This document shows positions 24,956 to 33,402 of a stretch of DNA of 47,906 nt, in pieces. The notes under the pieces were generated by a model, which was given only the letters and a program-made list of their open reading frames with translations, was not told the origin of the DNA and ran no database searches. Numbering within the stretch: position 1 is the stretch's first letter; every line of letters begins with the position of its first letter. The DNA comes from Phycisphaerales bacterium (GTDB taxonomy: Bacteria > Planctomycetota > Phycisphaerae > Phycisphaerales > UBA1924). The DNA lies in NCBI GenBank assembly GCA_029260555.1, contig JAJDCZ010000021.1, positions 1 to 47,906 of the forward strand, in the 5' to 3' direction. The position numbers and the translations under genes are program-made.

Positions 24956-26440
24956 ATGTGGGTTTTCATCTTTCGCAAGCTCTTGTACAACATCCCAGTC
25001 TATCTGGCGATTATTCTGCTGATGATGGCGGCGCTTCGGGTCAACGATCCCGTAACAGCGTTCCAGGGCAAAAACGCCTCACTGGAACAGATCGAATCGC
25101 TCCGCAAGGAGATGGATCTGAATCGGCCTCTGTTTCTGGATGTGCAGTTCTGGCGTGGGCCTTGGCAACAAAAAACTGGTGGTGAAGGTGGATCCTACCT
25201 CACACGCAAAGGCGCAGATTCCGGCAGATTCTCGATCTCTTTCAATGCCACACTTGAACCGGGCGAGTATCGCCTGCAAGCATCATGGCCATCCATCGAC
25301 AAGGGAACCCGAAGCGTTCATCTTCATATTTACGATGATCTGAGCAGGCTCCGCTCGGTCACTGTCGATCAATCCAAACCCATCCAGAATGCTCAGGGCG
25401 AAGACTCTCAATGGCAGGATCTTGGCTCGTTTACTTTCAAGAAGAACAAGCAGAGAATCGTCATCACCAACAAAGCCGATGGCTGGATCGTGGCAGATGC
25501 GGTGCGCTTCATTCCTGTCGATGCGGATGCGTCTGCACAACCTGTGACACTATTCACCACCGATTCAACCACTCTTATCAAAGGCAATCGCTGGACACCG
25601 GGCCGATTCTTCAACAGCATCTACAACAACCAGTACATCTCGTTCCTGGGTCGCACACTCACGCTGAACTTTACTGAAACCAGCTGGAGCCAAAAGGGTA
25701 GACCCGTCAAGGACATCCTCTTCAAAGCAATCCCTCCCAGCATGTCCATCACCATCCCCACGCTCTTTACCAGCGCCATGATCGCCATTGTCATCGGCTT
25801 GATCTCCGCGTACTACCGCGGGCGTTCAGTGGATCGCACGCTCGTCATCATCGCGGTCTTGGGCATGAGCGTCAGCTATCTGGTCTACATCATCTTCGGC
25901 CAGTTCTTTGGAGCGGCCCTCCCGGCCAACAGCCCCTTTGCCATCGAAGGCTACGAAAACTGGTTCGGTGTCAAAAAAGGTCCCGGTGGCGAATCAACAG
26001 GCCTGTTCCTGTCAATCTCAACCTGGGTGACCTATTGCATGTTGCCCGTCATGGTCGGCGTGATCGTGTCGCTGGGTTATGACACTCGTTTCTACCGGGC
26101 TGTCATGGTCGAAGAGTGCAATAAAGACTACATCGTCACCGCGACCGCCAAGGGTTCTTCCCAGCACAAAATCATGTTCGTCCATATGCTCAAAAATGCC
26201 ATGATTCCCATCATCACGCGGATCATGTCAACGCTCCCGTTTCTCATCACTGGTTCGATTCTGCTTGAGATGTACTTCAACATCCCCGGCATGGGCCGCG
26301 AACTCATCATGGCACTCAATGCCTATGACTTCCCGGTCATTCAGGCTTTCGTCGCGGTTCTGGCAGCGATCTTTATTCTCACCATCATTCTCACGGATGT
26401 GCTTTATGCACTGGTTGATCCGAGGGTCAGGCTCTCATGA
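24956..26440 (+). CDS. oppB: Peptide ABC transporter permease OppB with inserted golvesin-like domain
   Basis: OppB normally has about 310-340 residues; this one has 494. Residues 1-66 match the usual N-terminus (one helix, then the LEQIESLRKEMDLNRPLF segment). Residues about 71-205 are an insertion. The canonical sequence resumes at GRPVKDILFKAIPPSMSITI (248-267), with five further transmembrane helices and the EAA-type loop EECNKDYIVTATAKGSSQHK. Within the insertion, residues about 88-187 read as a beta sandwich like the golvesin C-terminal/Xly domain: LEPGEYRLQASWPS, VTVDQS, WQDLGSFTF, and GWIVADAVRFIP. It lies in the first extracytoplasmic loop, where it could touch OppA or the cell wall. 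It overlaps oppC by ATGA. Confidence 0.92.
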   Translation: MWVFIFRKLLYNIPVYLAIILLMMAALRVNDPVTAFQGKNASLEQIESLRKEMDLNRPLFLDVQFWRGPWQQKTGGEGGSYLTRKGADSGRFSISFNATLEPGEYRLQASWPSIDKGTRSVHLHIYDDLSRLRSVTVDQSKPIQNAQGEDSQWQDLGSFTFKKNKQRIVITNKADGWIVADAVRFIPVDADASAQPVTLFTTDSTTLIKGNRWTPGRFFNSIYNNQYISFLGRTLTLNFTETSWSQKGRPVKDILFKAIPPSMSITIPTLFTSAMIAIVIGLISAYYRGRSVDRTLVIIAVLGMSVSYLVYIIFGQFFGAALPANSPFAIEGYENWFGVKKGPGGESTGLFLSISTWVTYCMLPVMVGVIVSLGYDTRFYRAVMVEECNKDYIVTATAKGSSQHKIMFVHMLKNAMIPIITRIMSTLPFLITGSILLEMYFNIPGMGRELIMALNAYDFPVIQAFVAVLAAIFILTIILTDVLYALVDPRVRLS

Positions 26441-27780
26441 TCAAAAAGTTTTTCAAATCACGAGGCGTACGCAAGTTCCTGCGCAGCAAAATGGCTATCG
26501 CATCCCTGGGCGTTATCAGTGTCTATGCCCTGGTTGCTCTGGTGGTGTTTGCCGGGGCCATCTCGCTTGACGATGTCACAAATCGCGTAGGTGTGGAACG
26601 CATGCCCGGGTTTTTGCAGCAGCCTTCGCGAGAGCTGCGACTTCAGGCTGTGGATCTTCGACTTAAAGCGATGGAAAGCGTTGCCAGGCGAGGTGCGGAC
26701 TCAACACCCGAAGAACAACGCAGAATGCTCAATGAACTGTCACTCTTTGAGCGCCAAGTGCCTGATGAGATGCTGTTTGACGAGTATTCAACCCTTGTTG
26801 TTTCAGCTCGCCAAGCATACGACAACACCGGCGATGCTCAGCTTGAAGTAGAGGATCTGGCTGACGAACTCGTCGCGATCAGCGAAGAACTTCATGAAAT
26901 GAAATCTGAGGGGGCGTCTGCGGAGGATATCTCAGCTCTCAAAGACGAGCAAAAGCAAATGCAGGTTGAGCTTGCATCCATTATGCCGGAGCTGGATTCA
27001 CTCATTGATATAGTTGAAGCCAAGATGCTTCAGATTCAGCCCATCCCCAAGGGCATGTCAGGCACTATCTACAAACTTCGCCTGAGTCTGGGGACAGATG
27101 CCAAAGGCGCTTCCATCGCCATGAAAGGCTTGTATTCAGTCAAGATCGCCTTTCAAATTGGTCTGATCGTTTCGCTGATATCCGTGTTTCTTGGCAGCTT
27201 CCTTGGTGCTGCAGCAGCGTTCTATGGCGGGTGGGTTGATAACGCTGTCATGTGGCTGGTCTCAACACTGTCTTCGATCCCGTACCTCGTGCTCATGGCA
27301 GTGTTGATCGTGGCATTCCGTGGCACCATCTTCGACGATGCTCAAAAGCCGGGGCTTGCACTTGTACCGGTCTATACAGCGTTCTGTCTGACCTTCTGGA
27401 TTGGCACCTGCCGTGTCGTTCGCGGCGAGGTCATGAAGATAAAAGAGCTTGAGTATGTCCAGGCTGCCACTTCAATCGGGTTTGGCAAGTCGTACATCCT
27501 CATCAAGCACATCATTCCCAACACGCTGCACATCATGTTCATCAACTTCTCGCTTGGTTTCATTGGTGCAATCAAGAGCGAAGTGATTCTCAGCTTCCTG
27601 GGGCTCGGCGTTAAAGGTCAGCCCAGCTGGGGCATCATGATCGCTCACGCCAAGGACGATGTTTCCTCGTTCTTCTTCTGGGAAGTTCTCACCGCAACCC
27701 TGTTCATGTTCGGCCTGGTGCTGGCGTTCAATATCGTTTCTGATGCCCTCCAGGATGCCTTTGATCCCAAGCATGTCTGA
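26437..27780 (+). CDS. oppC: Peptide ABC transporter permease OppC with long helical extracytoplasmic insertion
   Basis: The 447-residue product is longer than usual OppC (about 300). The first helix (residues 19-43) is followed by an unusual loop of about 170 residues before the canonical SLGTDAKGASIAMKG and VSLISVFLGSFLG segments (217 on). Residues about 62-198 are strongly helical and charged, with probable coiled coils (RELRLQAVDLRLKAMESVAR; LADELVAISEELHEMKSEGA; LKDEQKQMQVELASIMPELD). The rest is normal: GGWVDNAVMW, the EAA loop ELEYVQAATSIGFGKSYILI, and FLGLGVKGQPSWG. It pairs with OppB to form the channel. The ATGA overlap with oppB couples their translation. The insertion replaces the usual OppC_N extracytoplasmic segment. 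Confidence 0.92.
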   Translation: MIKKFFKSRGVRKFLRSKMAIASLGVISVYALVALVVFAGAISLDDVTNRVGVERMPGFLQQPSRELRLQAVDLRLKAMESVARRGADSTPEEQRRMLNELSLFERQVPDEMLFDEYSTLVVSARQAYDNTGDAQLEVEDLADELVAISEELHEMKSEGASAEDISALKDEQKQMQVELASIMPELDSLIDIVEAKMLQIQPIPKGMSGTIYKLRLSLGTDAKGASIAMKGLYSVKIAFQIGLIVSLISVFLGSFLGAAAAFYGGWVDNAVMWLVSTLSSIPYLVLMAVLIVAFRGTIFDDAQKPGLALVPVYTAFCLTFWIGTCRVVRGEVMKIKELEYVQAATSIGFGKSYILIKHIIPNTLHIMFINFSLGFIGAIKSEVILSFLGLGVKGQPSWGIMIAHAKDDVSSFFFWEVLTATLFMFGLVLAFNIVSDALQDAFDPKHV

Positions 27781-27795
27781 CAAACAACTTACTTT

Positions 27796-28833
27796 ATGAC
27801 CGATACAAAAACCACAACTCGCCAAGAGCCGATCCTCAAGATCAGAAACCTCACCACGCGTTTTCGCACCGATCGAGGCATCGTCACCGCAATCGATGAT
27901 GTCTCCTTTGATGTTTACCCCGGTGAAACGCTCGGCATCGTCGGCGAGTCAGGCTGTGGCAAAACCGTCACCAGCAAATCCATCATGAGGCTGCTCCCCG
28001 AGCACATCACCATCATCGATGAAAAAAGCTCCATGGAGTTCGAGGGGATCAACCTGGCAACCACCAGCAATGGGCAGATGCGCAAGGTCCGGGGCAATCG
28101 CATCGCCATGATCTTTCAGGAGCCCATGACCTCGCTCAACCCGGTGTTCACCGTTGGCTGGCAGATCGATGAAGCTCTCAAATATCACACCAAACTCAGC
28201 CGGTCCCAACGCCGCGAACGCTCCATCGAGATGCTCCGCCTGGTGGAGATTCCCAATCCTGAGCAGCGCATCAATGAATACCCTCATCAACTCTCCGGCG
28301 GCATGAGGCAACGCGTCATGATCGCCATGGCCCTGTGCTGCGAGCCAGATGTACTCATTGCAGATGAGCCTACGACTGCGCTTGATGTCACGATTCAGGC
28401 TCAGATTCTTGATCTGATGAACGGGCTCAAAGAAAAGCTTGACACCGCAATCATTCTGATTACACACGACCTTGGCGTGGTTGCCCAGGTATGTGATCGG
28501 GTTCAGGTGATGTATGCGGGACGGGTGATTGAATCAGCCTCGGTTTACGACCTGTTCCACACCCCTCGCCACCCATACACCAAAGCCTTGCTCGAATCGA
28601 TCCCCAAGGCAGCAAAAACCAGGGTAAAAAGTGCCCGGCTTCCCGCTATCGAAGGCATCGTGCCCAGCTTGTGGGAACTGCCCAAGGGTTGTCGTTTTCA
28701 GGATCGCTGTTCTATCGCTACAGATCACTGCATCGAGCTGGAGCCGGATCTGATCACCGATGAGAACAATCGTAGCGTGCGCTGCCATACACCCATCACA
28801 GTCAACAACGCTCCTGTCAGGGAGAATGCATAA
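27796..28833 (+). CDS. oppD: Peptide ABC transporter ATPase OppD
   Basis: One of two ATPases that power the OppBC channel. The 345-residue protein has Walker A GESGCGKT near residue 51-58, Q-loop [10 protein letters not shown], the signature [15 protein letters not shown], Walker [13 protein letters not shown] and the switch THDLGV. The C-terminal oligopeptide-transporter extension contains [15 protein letters not shown] and RCH, the cysteine set typical of OppD/DppD C-termini. It follows oppC by 15 bases with no evident Shine-Dalgarno. Confidence 0.95.
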   Translation: MTDTKTTTRQEPILKIRNLTTRFRTDRGIVTAIDDVSFDVYPGETLGIVGESGCGKTVTSKSIMRLLPEHITIIDEKSSMEFEGINLATTSNGQMRKVRGNRIAMIFQEPMTSLNPVFTVGWQIDEALKYHTKLSRSQRRERSIEMLRLVEIPNPEQRINEYPHQLSGGMRQRVMIAMALCCEPDVLIADEPTTALDVTIQAQILDLMNGLKEKLDTAIILITHDLGVVAQVCDRVQVMYAGRVIESASVYDLFHTPRHPYTKALLESIPKAAKTRVKSARLPAIEGIVPSLWELPKGCRFQDRCSIATDHCIELEPDLITDENNRSVRCHTPITVNNAPVRENA

Positions 28834-29796
28834 ATGTCCCTGCTCAAGGTTCAAAATCTCGTCAAACAGTTTCCCGTGCATGGCGGGGTGCTCAATCGCG
28901 TTGTCAAAAAAGTCAACGCAGTCAATGGCGTCAGCTTTGAGATCGCCAAGGGCGAAACCTTTGGTGTCGTCGGCGAATCTGGCTGTGGCAAGTCCACACT
29001 TGGCAAAGCCGTCATCAGACTCATCAACTCAACCTCAGGCTCAATCGAATACGACAGCAAAGTCATCACAAACCTTTCGCACAAGGAAATGATGCCTTAT
29101 CGCAGACGCATGCAGATCATCTTTCAGGATCCCTATTCATCGCTCAATCCCCGGCTCACCATCAACGCCCTGCTCAAAGAAGCCATCCGTTTTCACAATA
29201 TCATCCCCGCCAACCAGATGAACGACTACATCCAGGCGCTCATCACCAAGGTCGGCCTCAGAGCAGACTCCCGCGAAAAGTTCCCCCATGAGTTCTCCGG
29301 CGGCCAGCGCCAACGCATCGGCATCGCTCGCGCCCTGGCACTCAAGCCCGAGTTTATCGTTGCAGACGAACCCGTCTCAGCTCTGGATGTCTCCATCCAG
29401 GCTCAGGTTCTCAATCTGATGATGGATCTTCGCGAGGAGTTTGGTTTAACCATCCTGTTTATCTCGCACGACCTCAAAGTTGTTCAGCACTTCTGTGATC
29501 GCATCATGGTGATGTACCTTGGATTCGTCGTCGAGATGCTCCCTGCTGAAGTCCTCCACGACCGTGCAAGCCACCCGTACACTCAGGCTCTGCTTGGTGC
29601 CAATCCTATTGATGATCCGGATGATCGCCATCCACTCACTGTTCTGCAGGGCGATGTACCCAGTCCCTTCAACCTGCCTCAGGGCTGCCCGTTTGTGGGT
29701 CGTTGCCCGATCGCTGAAGACCGCTGCAAGACAGATCGACCATCGCTGGAATCCAAAGGCGATGGTCATCAAGTCGCATGCTGGAAAGTGGAATAA
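28834..29796 (+). CDS. oppF: Peptide ABC transporter ATPase OppF
   Basis: The second ATPase, 320 residues. Walker A is GESGCGKST, the Q-loop FQDPYSSLNPRLT, the signature FSGGQRQRIGIARAL, Walker B FIVADEPVSALD and the switch SHDLKV. The C-terminal extension has QGCPFVGRCPIAEDRC and ACW. ATG 28834 directly abuts the TAA of oppD, and GGGAG stands 9 bases upstream within oppD. It ends the operon; a G-rich tract and a duplicated element with a hairpin follow. Confidence 0.95.
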   Translation: MSLLKVQNLVKQFPVHGGVLNRVVKKVNAVNGVSFEIAKGETFGVVGESGCGKSTLGKAVIRLINSTSGSIEYDSKVITNLSHKEMMPYRRRMQIIFQDPYSSLNPRLTINALLKEAIRFHNIIPANQMNDYIQALITKVGLRADSREKFPHEFSGGQRQRIGIARALALKPEFIVADEPVSALDVSIQAQVLNLMMDLREEFGLTILFISHDLKVVQHFCDRIMVMYLGFVVEMLPAEVLHDRASHPYTQALLGANPIDDPDDRHPLTVLQGDVPSPFNLPQGCPFVGRCPIAEDRCKTDRPSLESKGDGHQVACWKVE

Positions 29797-29930
29797 CACC
29801 AAACTCCATCTCATGCAGCCAGGGCAGGGCATCACCCTGCCAAAAGCGGTCGATTCATATCACATCAGAGCGCAGTATGAGCCTTGGAATGAGGCTTTAT
29901 CCAAATTCTGCATTGATGAGGTTGGCAGAA

Positions 29931-29974
29931 GGGTGGGGAGGGTGGGGAGTGGGGAGTGGGGGTGGGGGGGTGGC
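29931..29974 (+). repeat. G-rich tract with G-quadruplex potential, downstream of oppF
   Basis: The plus strand has more than six runs of three or more G in 44 bases (GGGTGGGGAGGGTGGGG and onward). It begins 135 bases after the oppF stop and abuts copy 1 of the duplicated element. Confidence 0.75.
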
Positions 29975-30120
29975 AAAAAACCGAAAAGCGAGCCTCCCTG
30001 AGCCCGCTTCGCGTCAAAGTTCGGATTTTCAAACCCAACCACTGGTGTTTCCGCCCGCAGTCAGGCCATAGGAGAGAGACAAGACCTGTTGAATATGCCA
30101 CAGCTTTTTACAGATGCCAG
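29971..30120. repeat. Duplicated non-coding element, copy 1
   Basis: From GGCAAAAAA, a degenerate hairpin (GCGAGC opposite GCCCGC, one mismatch), then CGGATTTTCAAACCCAACCA and onward to CCACAGCTTTTTAC and GCCAG. It matches copy 2 (about 314 bases downstream) over about 110 of its bases with few changes. No protein is encoded in common. Confidence 0.85.
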
Positions 30121-30285
30121 CCATTTGTGCAGATTATTTCAATTTTCTGATTAAATCGGCCTGTAACGCCCATGACGGCTGTATCACTTGGCAAATTTGC
30201 TCAAATTTCGGACAATATTCGGCCTGTCCGTCTATGGACGACGCAACTCAGTATCTGAAAGTGCGTGTATGGGGTGGGTGGCGGG

Positions 30286-30434
30286 AGGCAAAAAACAAAA
30301 AGCGAGCCTCATTGAGCTCGCTTTTCGTCAATATTCGGATTTTCAAACCCAACCACTGGTGTTTCCGCCCGTAGTCAGGCCATAGGGGAGAGACAAGACA
30401 CCTGCAATATGCCACAGCTTTTTACTGGTGCCAG
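30286..30434. repeat. Duplicated non-coding element, copy 2 (with intact hairpin)
   Basis: Second copy, also preceded by a short G-rich segment (GGGGTGGGTGGCGGG at 30271-30285). It keeps the perfect hairpin that copy 1 has lost. The conserved part is TATTCGGATTTTCAAACCCA onward through GTTTCCGCCCG, TCAGGCCATAGG and GAGAGACAAGAC. The 30121-30285 spacer between copies shows no gene. Confidence 0.85.
30298..30325. terminator. Bidirectional rho-independent terminator between oppF and SOD
   Basis: A perfect 10-bp stem (AAAAGCGAGC and GCTCGCTTTT) with an 8-base loop. On the minus strand it is followed by a T-rich run (TTTTTGTTTTTTG), ideal for terminating the SOD transcript; on the plus strand TTTT ends the stem, for read-through from oppF. 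It sits inside copy 2 of the duplicated element. Confidence 0.75.
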
Positions 30435-30483
30435 CTCTTTGATCAAAAAATCGTCAAATGCTGCAAAAACCCTACAACCCGTA

Positions 30484-30548
30484 CCACCCCCCCCTCCCAT
30501 CCCCCCCTCCCATGACCCCCTTCCATGATCCTCACCCTTGCCCCCCTC
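30484..30548 (-). repeat. G-rich tract (on the minus strand) downstream of the SOD gene
   Basis: The plus strand has repeated C runs (CCCCCCCCTCCCATCCCCCC and onward), so the SOD coding strand is G-rich from 14 bases after its stop codon. Quadruplex formation in the SOD 3' end is possible. Confidence 0.7.
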
Positions 30549-30561
30549 ATACTCCTCATAC

Positions 30562-31305
30562 TCAAGGCTGGTTGATCAGTGCTTCGTATCGTTTGCCCAC
30601 ACCGTTCCAGTTGATGATGTTGGAGAAAGCCTTGATGTAGGCTTTGCGCTGGTTCTGGTATTTCAGGTAGTAGGCGTGCTCCCAGACATCGATGCCCATG
30701 AGAGGCTGAGTCCCGGCAAATGCCTGATTCTGATGTTTTTCCATCTGGACGACCAGCAGCCGTCTGGATACCGGCTCATGGACAAGCCAGGCCCATCCTG
30801 ACCCCTCAACCGATGCTGCTGCTGCGAAAAACTCGTCTTCAAAGGCCTTAAACGAACCAAAGCTTGCATGAATCGCATGTGCCAGCGCTCCATCAGGCTC
30901 TCCACCCCCGCCTTGAGCTGTGGGGGTCATGCTTTGCCAGAACAGGGTATGGTTGACATGCCCACAGCCATGGAATGCGAGCTGCCTCATCCAGTGCTTG
31001 GTGAGTGTCGCATCACTCTCACCAGCACGAATCTTCTGTATTTCCTTCAGAGCCTTGTTCAAGCCTTTGACATACCCCGCGTGATGCTTGTCGTGGTGCA
31101 GGCGCATGGTCTGGGCATCAATGGCTGGCTCAAGAGCGTCATAGGCATAAGGCAGCGCAGGCAGCGAGTATTGGCTAGAGGCTTCATCCCAGCCCAGTGG
31201 CTCAAGTTGCGTGGAGGCAGAAGCCCCTCGGGTGACGCCTGCCAAACCTGCCACTGAACCAACCGCTGCGATCGAAAGAGCCTGTCGTCTGGAAATCGAA
31301 TCCAT
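30562..31305 (-). CDS. Tat-exported superoxide dismutase, Mn/Fe family (Mn-like)
   Basis: The 247-residue product has a Tat signal: ISRRQALSIAAVGSVAG at 4-20 with R6-R7, cleaved near ASA at about 30. The mature enzyme starts with SLPALPYAYDALEP. Metal ligands by family position are H70 (RLHHDKHH), H119 (NHTLFW), D206 and H210 (DVWEHAYYL). The GHVNHTLFW sequence fits the Mn rather than Fe form. Tat export implies it folds with metal in the cytoplasm and acts in the periplasm against superoxide. ATG 31305 is chosen over a frame from 31458 because GGAG lies 10 bases upstream and a -10 box lies at 31350-31355. Confidence 0.92.
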   Translation of the reverse strand: MDSISRRQALSIAAVGSVAGLAGVTRGASASTQLEPLGWDEASSQYSLPALPYAYDALEPAIDAQTMRLHHDKHHAGYVKGLNKALKEIQKIRAGESDATLTKHWMRQLAFHGCGHVNHTLFWQSMTPTAQGGGGEPDGALAHAIHASFGSFKAFEDEFFAAAASVEGSGWAWLVHEPVSRRLLVVQMEKHQNQAFAGTQPLMGIDVWEHAYYLKYQNQRKAYIKAFSNIINWNGVGKRYEALINQP

Positions 31306-31349
31306 GGTGCATTGTCTCCGTTGAGTATGAGCTGATCTGACAAAAAAAC

Positions 31350-31355
31350 ATCGTA
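31350..31355 (-). promoter_or_regulatory. Putative -10 box of the SOD gene
   Basis: TGATACGAT on the minus strand has TACGAT at 31355-31350. The predicted leader is about 38 bases and contains CGGAG before ATG 31305. Confidence 0.35.
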
Positions 31356-31515
31356 TCAGAATGAATGAACCACCAGGATCGCAGATTCTTCCAGAATCAT
31401 GAACATCTTTACGAAATAGACCAATATCAGAGACATTTCTGCCCCCTCTCCACACCATGTCTGGTCATCAAAGCGTCAGGGAATGGCAGAAAGTACAAAG
31501 TTTGCACAGAATAGG

Positions 31516-31544
31516 AAAAAGGGACCGATCGAATCGGTCCCTTT
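31516..31544 (-). terminator. Rho-independent terminator of the rpsB-tsf operon
   Basis: A perfect 12-bp stem (AAAGGGACCGAT and ATCGGTCCCTTT) with a 3-base loop at 31530-31532, followed on the minus strand by a run of T (TTTTTCC). It lies 28 bases after the tsf stop and separates the operon from the SOD gene. Confidence 0.9.
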
Positions 31545-31571
31545 GGTCAAAGTTGTATAATATCGTTAGGG

Positions 31572-32396
31572 TTAGCTGGCGTCTTCGCCGACTTCCCAGC
31601 GGAAGAAGGCTTCGATTGTTGCATCAGATCCGATGATGTCCTTGATCTTCTTGTCAGGTTCGACGACGAAGTTCTGCTCGAGCAGTGCGACTTCTTCGTA
31701 GAACTTGCGCATGCCGCCTTCGACGATCATGTCAGCAATCTCCGCGGGCTTGCCGGATTCAATAGCCTGCTGCTTGCGGAAAGCTTTTTCTTTTTCGACC
31801 AGATCAGCAGGGATGTCATCAGCAGAGATGCCCAGAGGCCTTGGAAAGGCTGCGGTGATGTGCATGCAAATCTTGCGTAGCATGTCGTCGCTGATCGAAC
31901 CGGTCGCCTGGATGAGCACGCCGGTCTTACCATCGTGATGGATGTATTGCCCGTAAGCGGTGGTGCCGGTCTCGCCAACGAGTTTGTGCCCGCGACCAAA
32001 GGTGATGTTCTCACCCGTGGTGATGCGAAGTTCCTCGATCATGGCGGTCATTTCATCGGTGGCAGTAAAAGCACCCGCATTGGCCTGAAGCCCCATCTCT
32101 GCCAGTGCGTTGGTCGCGTTGACAAAGTTTTCATTCTTGGCAGTAAAATCTGTTTCTGCACGAAGTTCGAGGATCACCGCTGAGCCTGAGGTTTCATTGG
32201 CAGCAATGGCGATTCGTCCCTCGCCCGCAGCCCGGTCCATGCGTTTTTCCATCTTGCCTTTGAGCTGCTTGCGGAGGTACTCCTCAGCAGCTTCCAGATC
32301 CCCTGTGGTTTCCTGGAGTGCTTTTTTGCAAGCCATCATGGGAAGCCCCGTCGAGTTACGCAGGGCCATTACATCCTTGGCACTGATCTCAGCCAT
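31572..32396 (-). CDS. tsf: Translation elongation factor Ts
   Basis: EF-Ts exchanges GDP for GTP on EF-Tu. The 274-residue product has the N-terminal UBA-like helix bundle with AKDVMALRNSTGLPMMACKK and LEAAEEYLRKQLKGKMEKR, and the core motif ETDFTAKNENFV that contacts EF-Tu. It is of normal length. ATG 32396 is preferred over frame starts at 32453 and 32402 because GGAG stands 7 bases before it. It follows rpsB by 133 bases on the same strand, the classic rpsB-tsf order, and ends before a strong terminator. Confidence 0.96.
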   Translation of the reverse strand: MAEISAKDVMALRNSTGLPMMACKKALQETTGDLEAAEEYLRKQLKGKMEKRMDRAAGEGRIAIAANETSGSAVILELRAETDFTAKNENFVNATNALAEMGLQANAGAFTATDEMTAMIEELRITTGENITFGRGHKLVGETGTTAYGQYIHHDGKTGVLIQATGSISDDMLRKICMHITAAFPRPLGISADDIPADLVEKEKAFRKQQAIESGKPAEIADMIVEGGMRKFYEEVALLEQNFVVEPDKKIKDIIGSDATIEAFFRWEVGEDAS

Positions 32397-32503
32397 ATTC
32401 ATTCTCCGCCCATCATGTGGGGATTGGTGGTCACGATCCAGAGCATGCTTCAAACCAACTCCGGGTACCTTGGGTGATGATTGTCCTTGTCACAAAATCA
32501 GCT

Positions 32504-32521
32504 AAAGCGTTCAGACGCTTG
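32504..32521 (-). terminator. Hairpin between rpsB and tsf (possible attenuator)
   Basis: A 6-bp perfect stem AAGCGT-TCAG-ACGCTT lies 9 bases after the rpsB stop. The following minus-strand bases (AGCTGATTTTG) are only partly T-rich, so it may reduce rather than stop read-through into tsf. Confidence 0.35.
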
Positions 32522-32529
32522 AAGTGGTG

Positions 32530-33402
32530 TTATTCAGCTGGGCTGGCAACAGCATCGGCAGTCGAACTGGTATCAGGTGCCTGGCTTTCTGAGTCAGCCG
32601 CAGCCGCAGGAGCCTCAGCGGGTTCGTCAGAACGATACTGAGCGCGTCGGGATCGGCGCGGGCGATCTTCACCAGACTCTTCGCCAGCAGCGGATTCATC
32701 TCGGCCTGGCTCAGGCTTGCGTTGCTGCTTGCCTTCGGTGATGGATTTGCAAAGCTCCTTGATAATCACATCAATCGAGCGCATCGAATCATCATTGCCC
32801 GGGATGGGGATATCTGCCAGTGCCGGGTCGCCATCGGTATCGATCAGGCAGATGGTGGGGATGCCCAGCTTGCGAGCTTCTTTAAGAGCGGTCATTTCAC
32901 GGGCGACATCGACGATGATCATCACGCCCGGCACCTTGTTCATATTGCGAACGCCATCAAGATTTCGCTTGATTTTGCGCATTTCCCGGCGAAGCTGACT
33001 TTCCATCTTCTTGGAATAGCTGGCAAAGTTATCATCAGCCTCGATGGCTTCAAGCTCTTCAAGCCTTTTCAGGCGAGAGCGGATGGTGCGGAAGTTGGTG
33101 AGCATGCCGCCGAGCCAGCGTTCGGTGACATAGTGCATTTTGACATCGCGTACGCGTTCTTCCAGGACAGCTTTGGCCTGGCGTTTGGTGCCTACGAAGC
33201 AGACATCTTTTCCATCAGCAACGGTTTTGGCAACGAATCGTTTGGCAAGGAGGAGACCTTTGACGGTTTCCTTGATATCGATGATGTGGATGCCATTGCG
33301 TTTGGCGTAGATGTAGCGTTGCATCTTGGGGTTCCAGCTACTCGACCGCTGGCCGAAGTGGATACCCGCCTCGATAAGATCCTGAACAAGTGTGTTGGCC
33401 AT
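32530..33402 (-). CDS. rpsB: Ribosomal protein S2 with extended acidic C-terminus
   Basis: S2 is part of the 30S head-body junction. The 290-residue product has all family marks: LIEAGIHFGQRSSSWNPKM near the start, IYAKRNGIHIIDIKET, VGTKRQAK, VTERWLGGMLTNFRTI and PTICLIDTDGDPALADIPIP with NDD. From about residue 226 it continues with a charged, Ala/Ser/Glu-rich low-complexity tail of some 60 residues, longer than in most bacteria. GAGG lies 6 bases before ATG 33402. It heads the rpsB-tsf operon. Confidence 0.97.
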   Translation of the reverse strand: MANTLVQDLIEAGIHFGQRSSSWNPKMQRYIYAKRNGIHIIDIKETVKGLLLAKRFVAKTVADGKDVCFVGTKRQAKAVLEERVRDVKMHYVTERWLGGMLTNFRTIRSRLKRLEELEAIEADDNFASYSKKMESQLRREMRKIKRNLDGVRNMNKVPGVMIIVDVAREMTALKEARKLGIPTICLIDTDGDPALADIPIPGNDDSMRSIDVIIKELCKSITEGKQQRKPEPGRDESAAGEESGEDRPRRSRRAQYRSDEPAEAPAAAADSESQAPDTSSTADAVASPAE

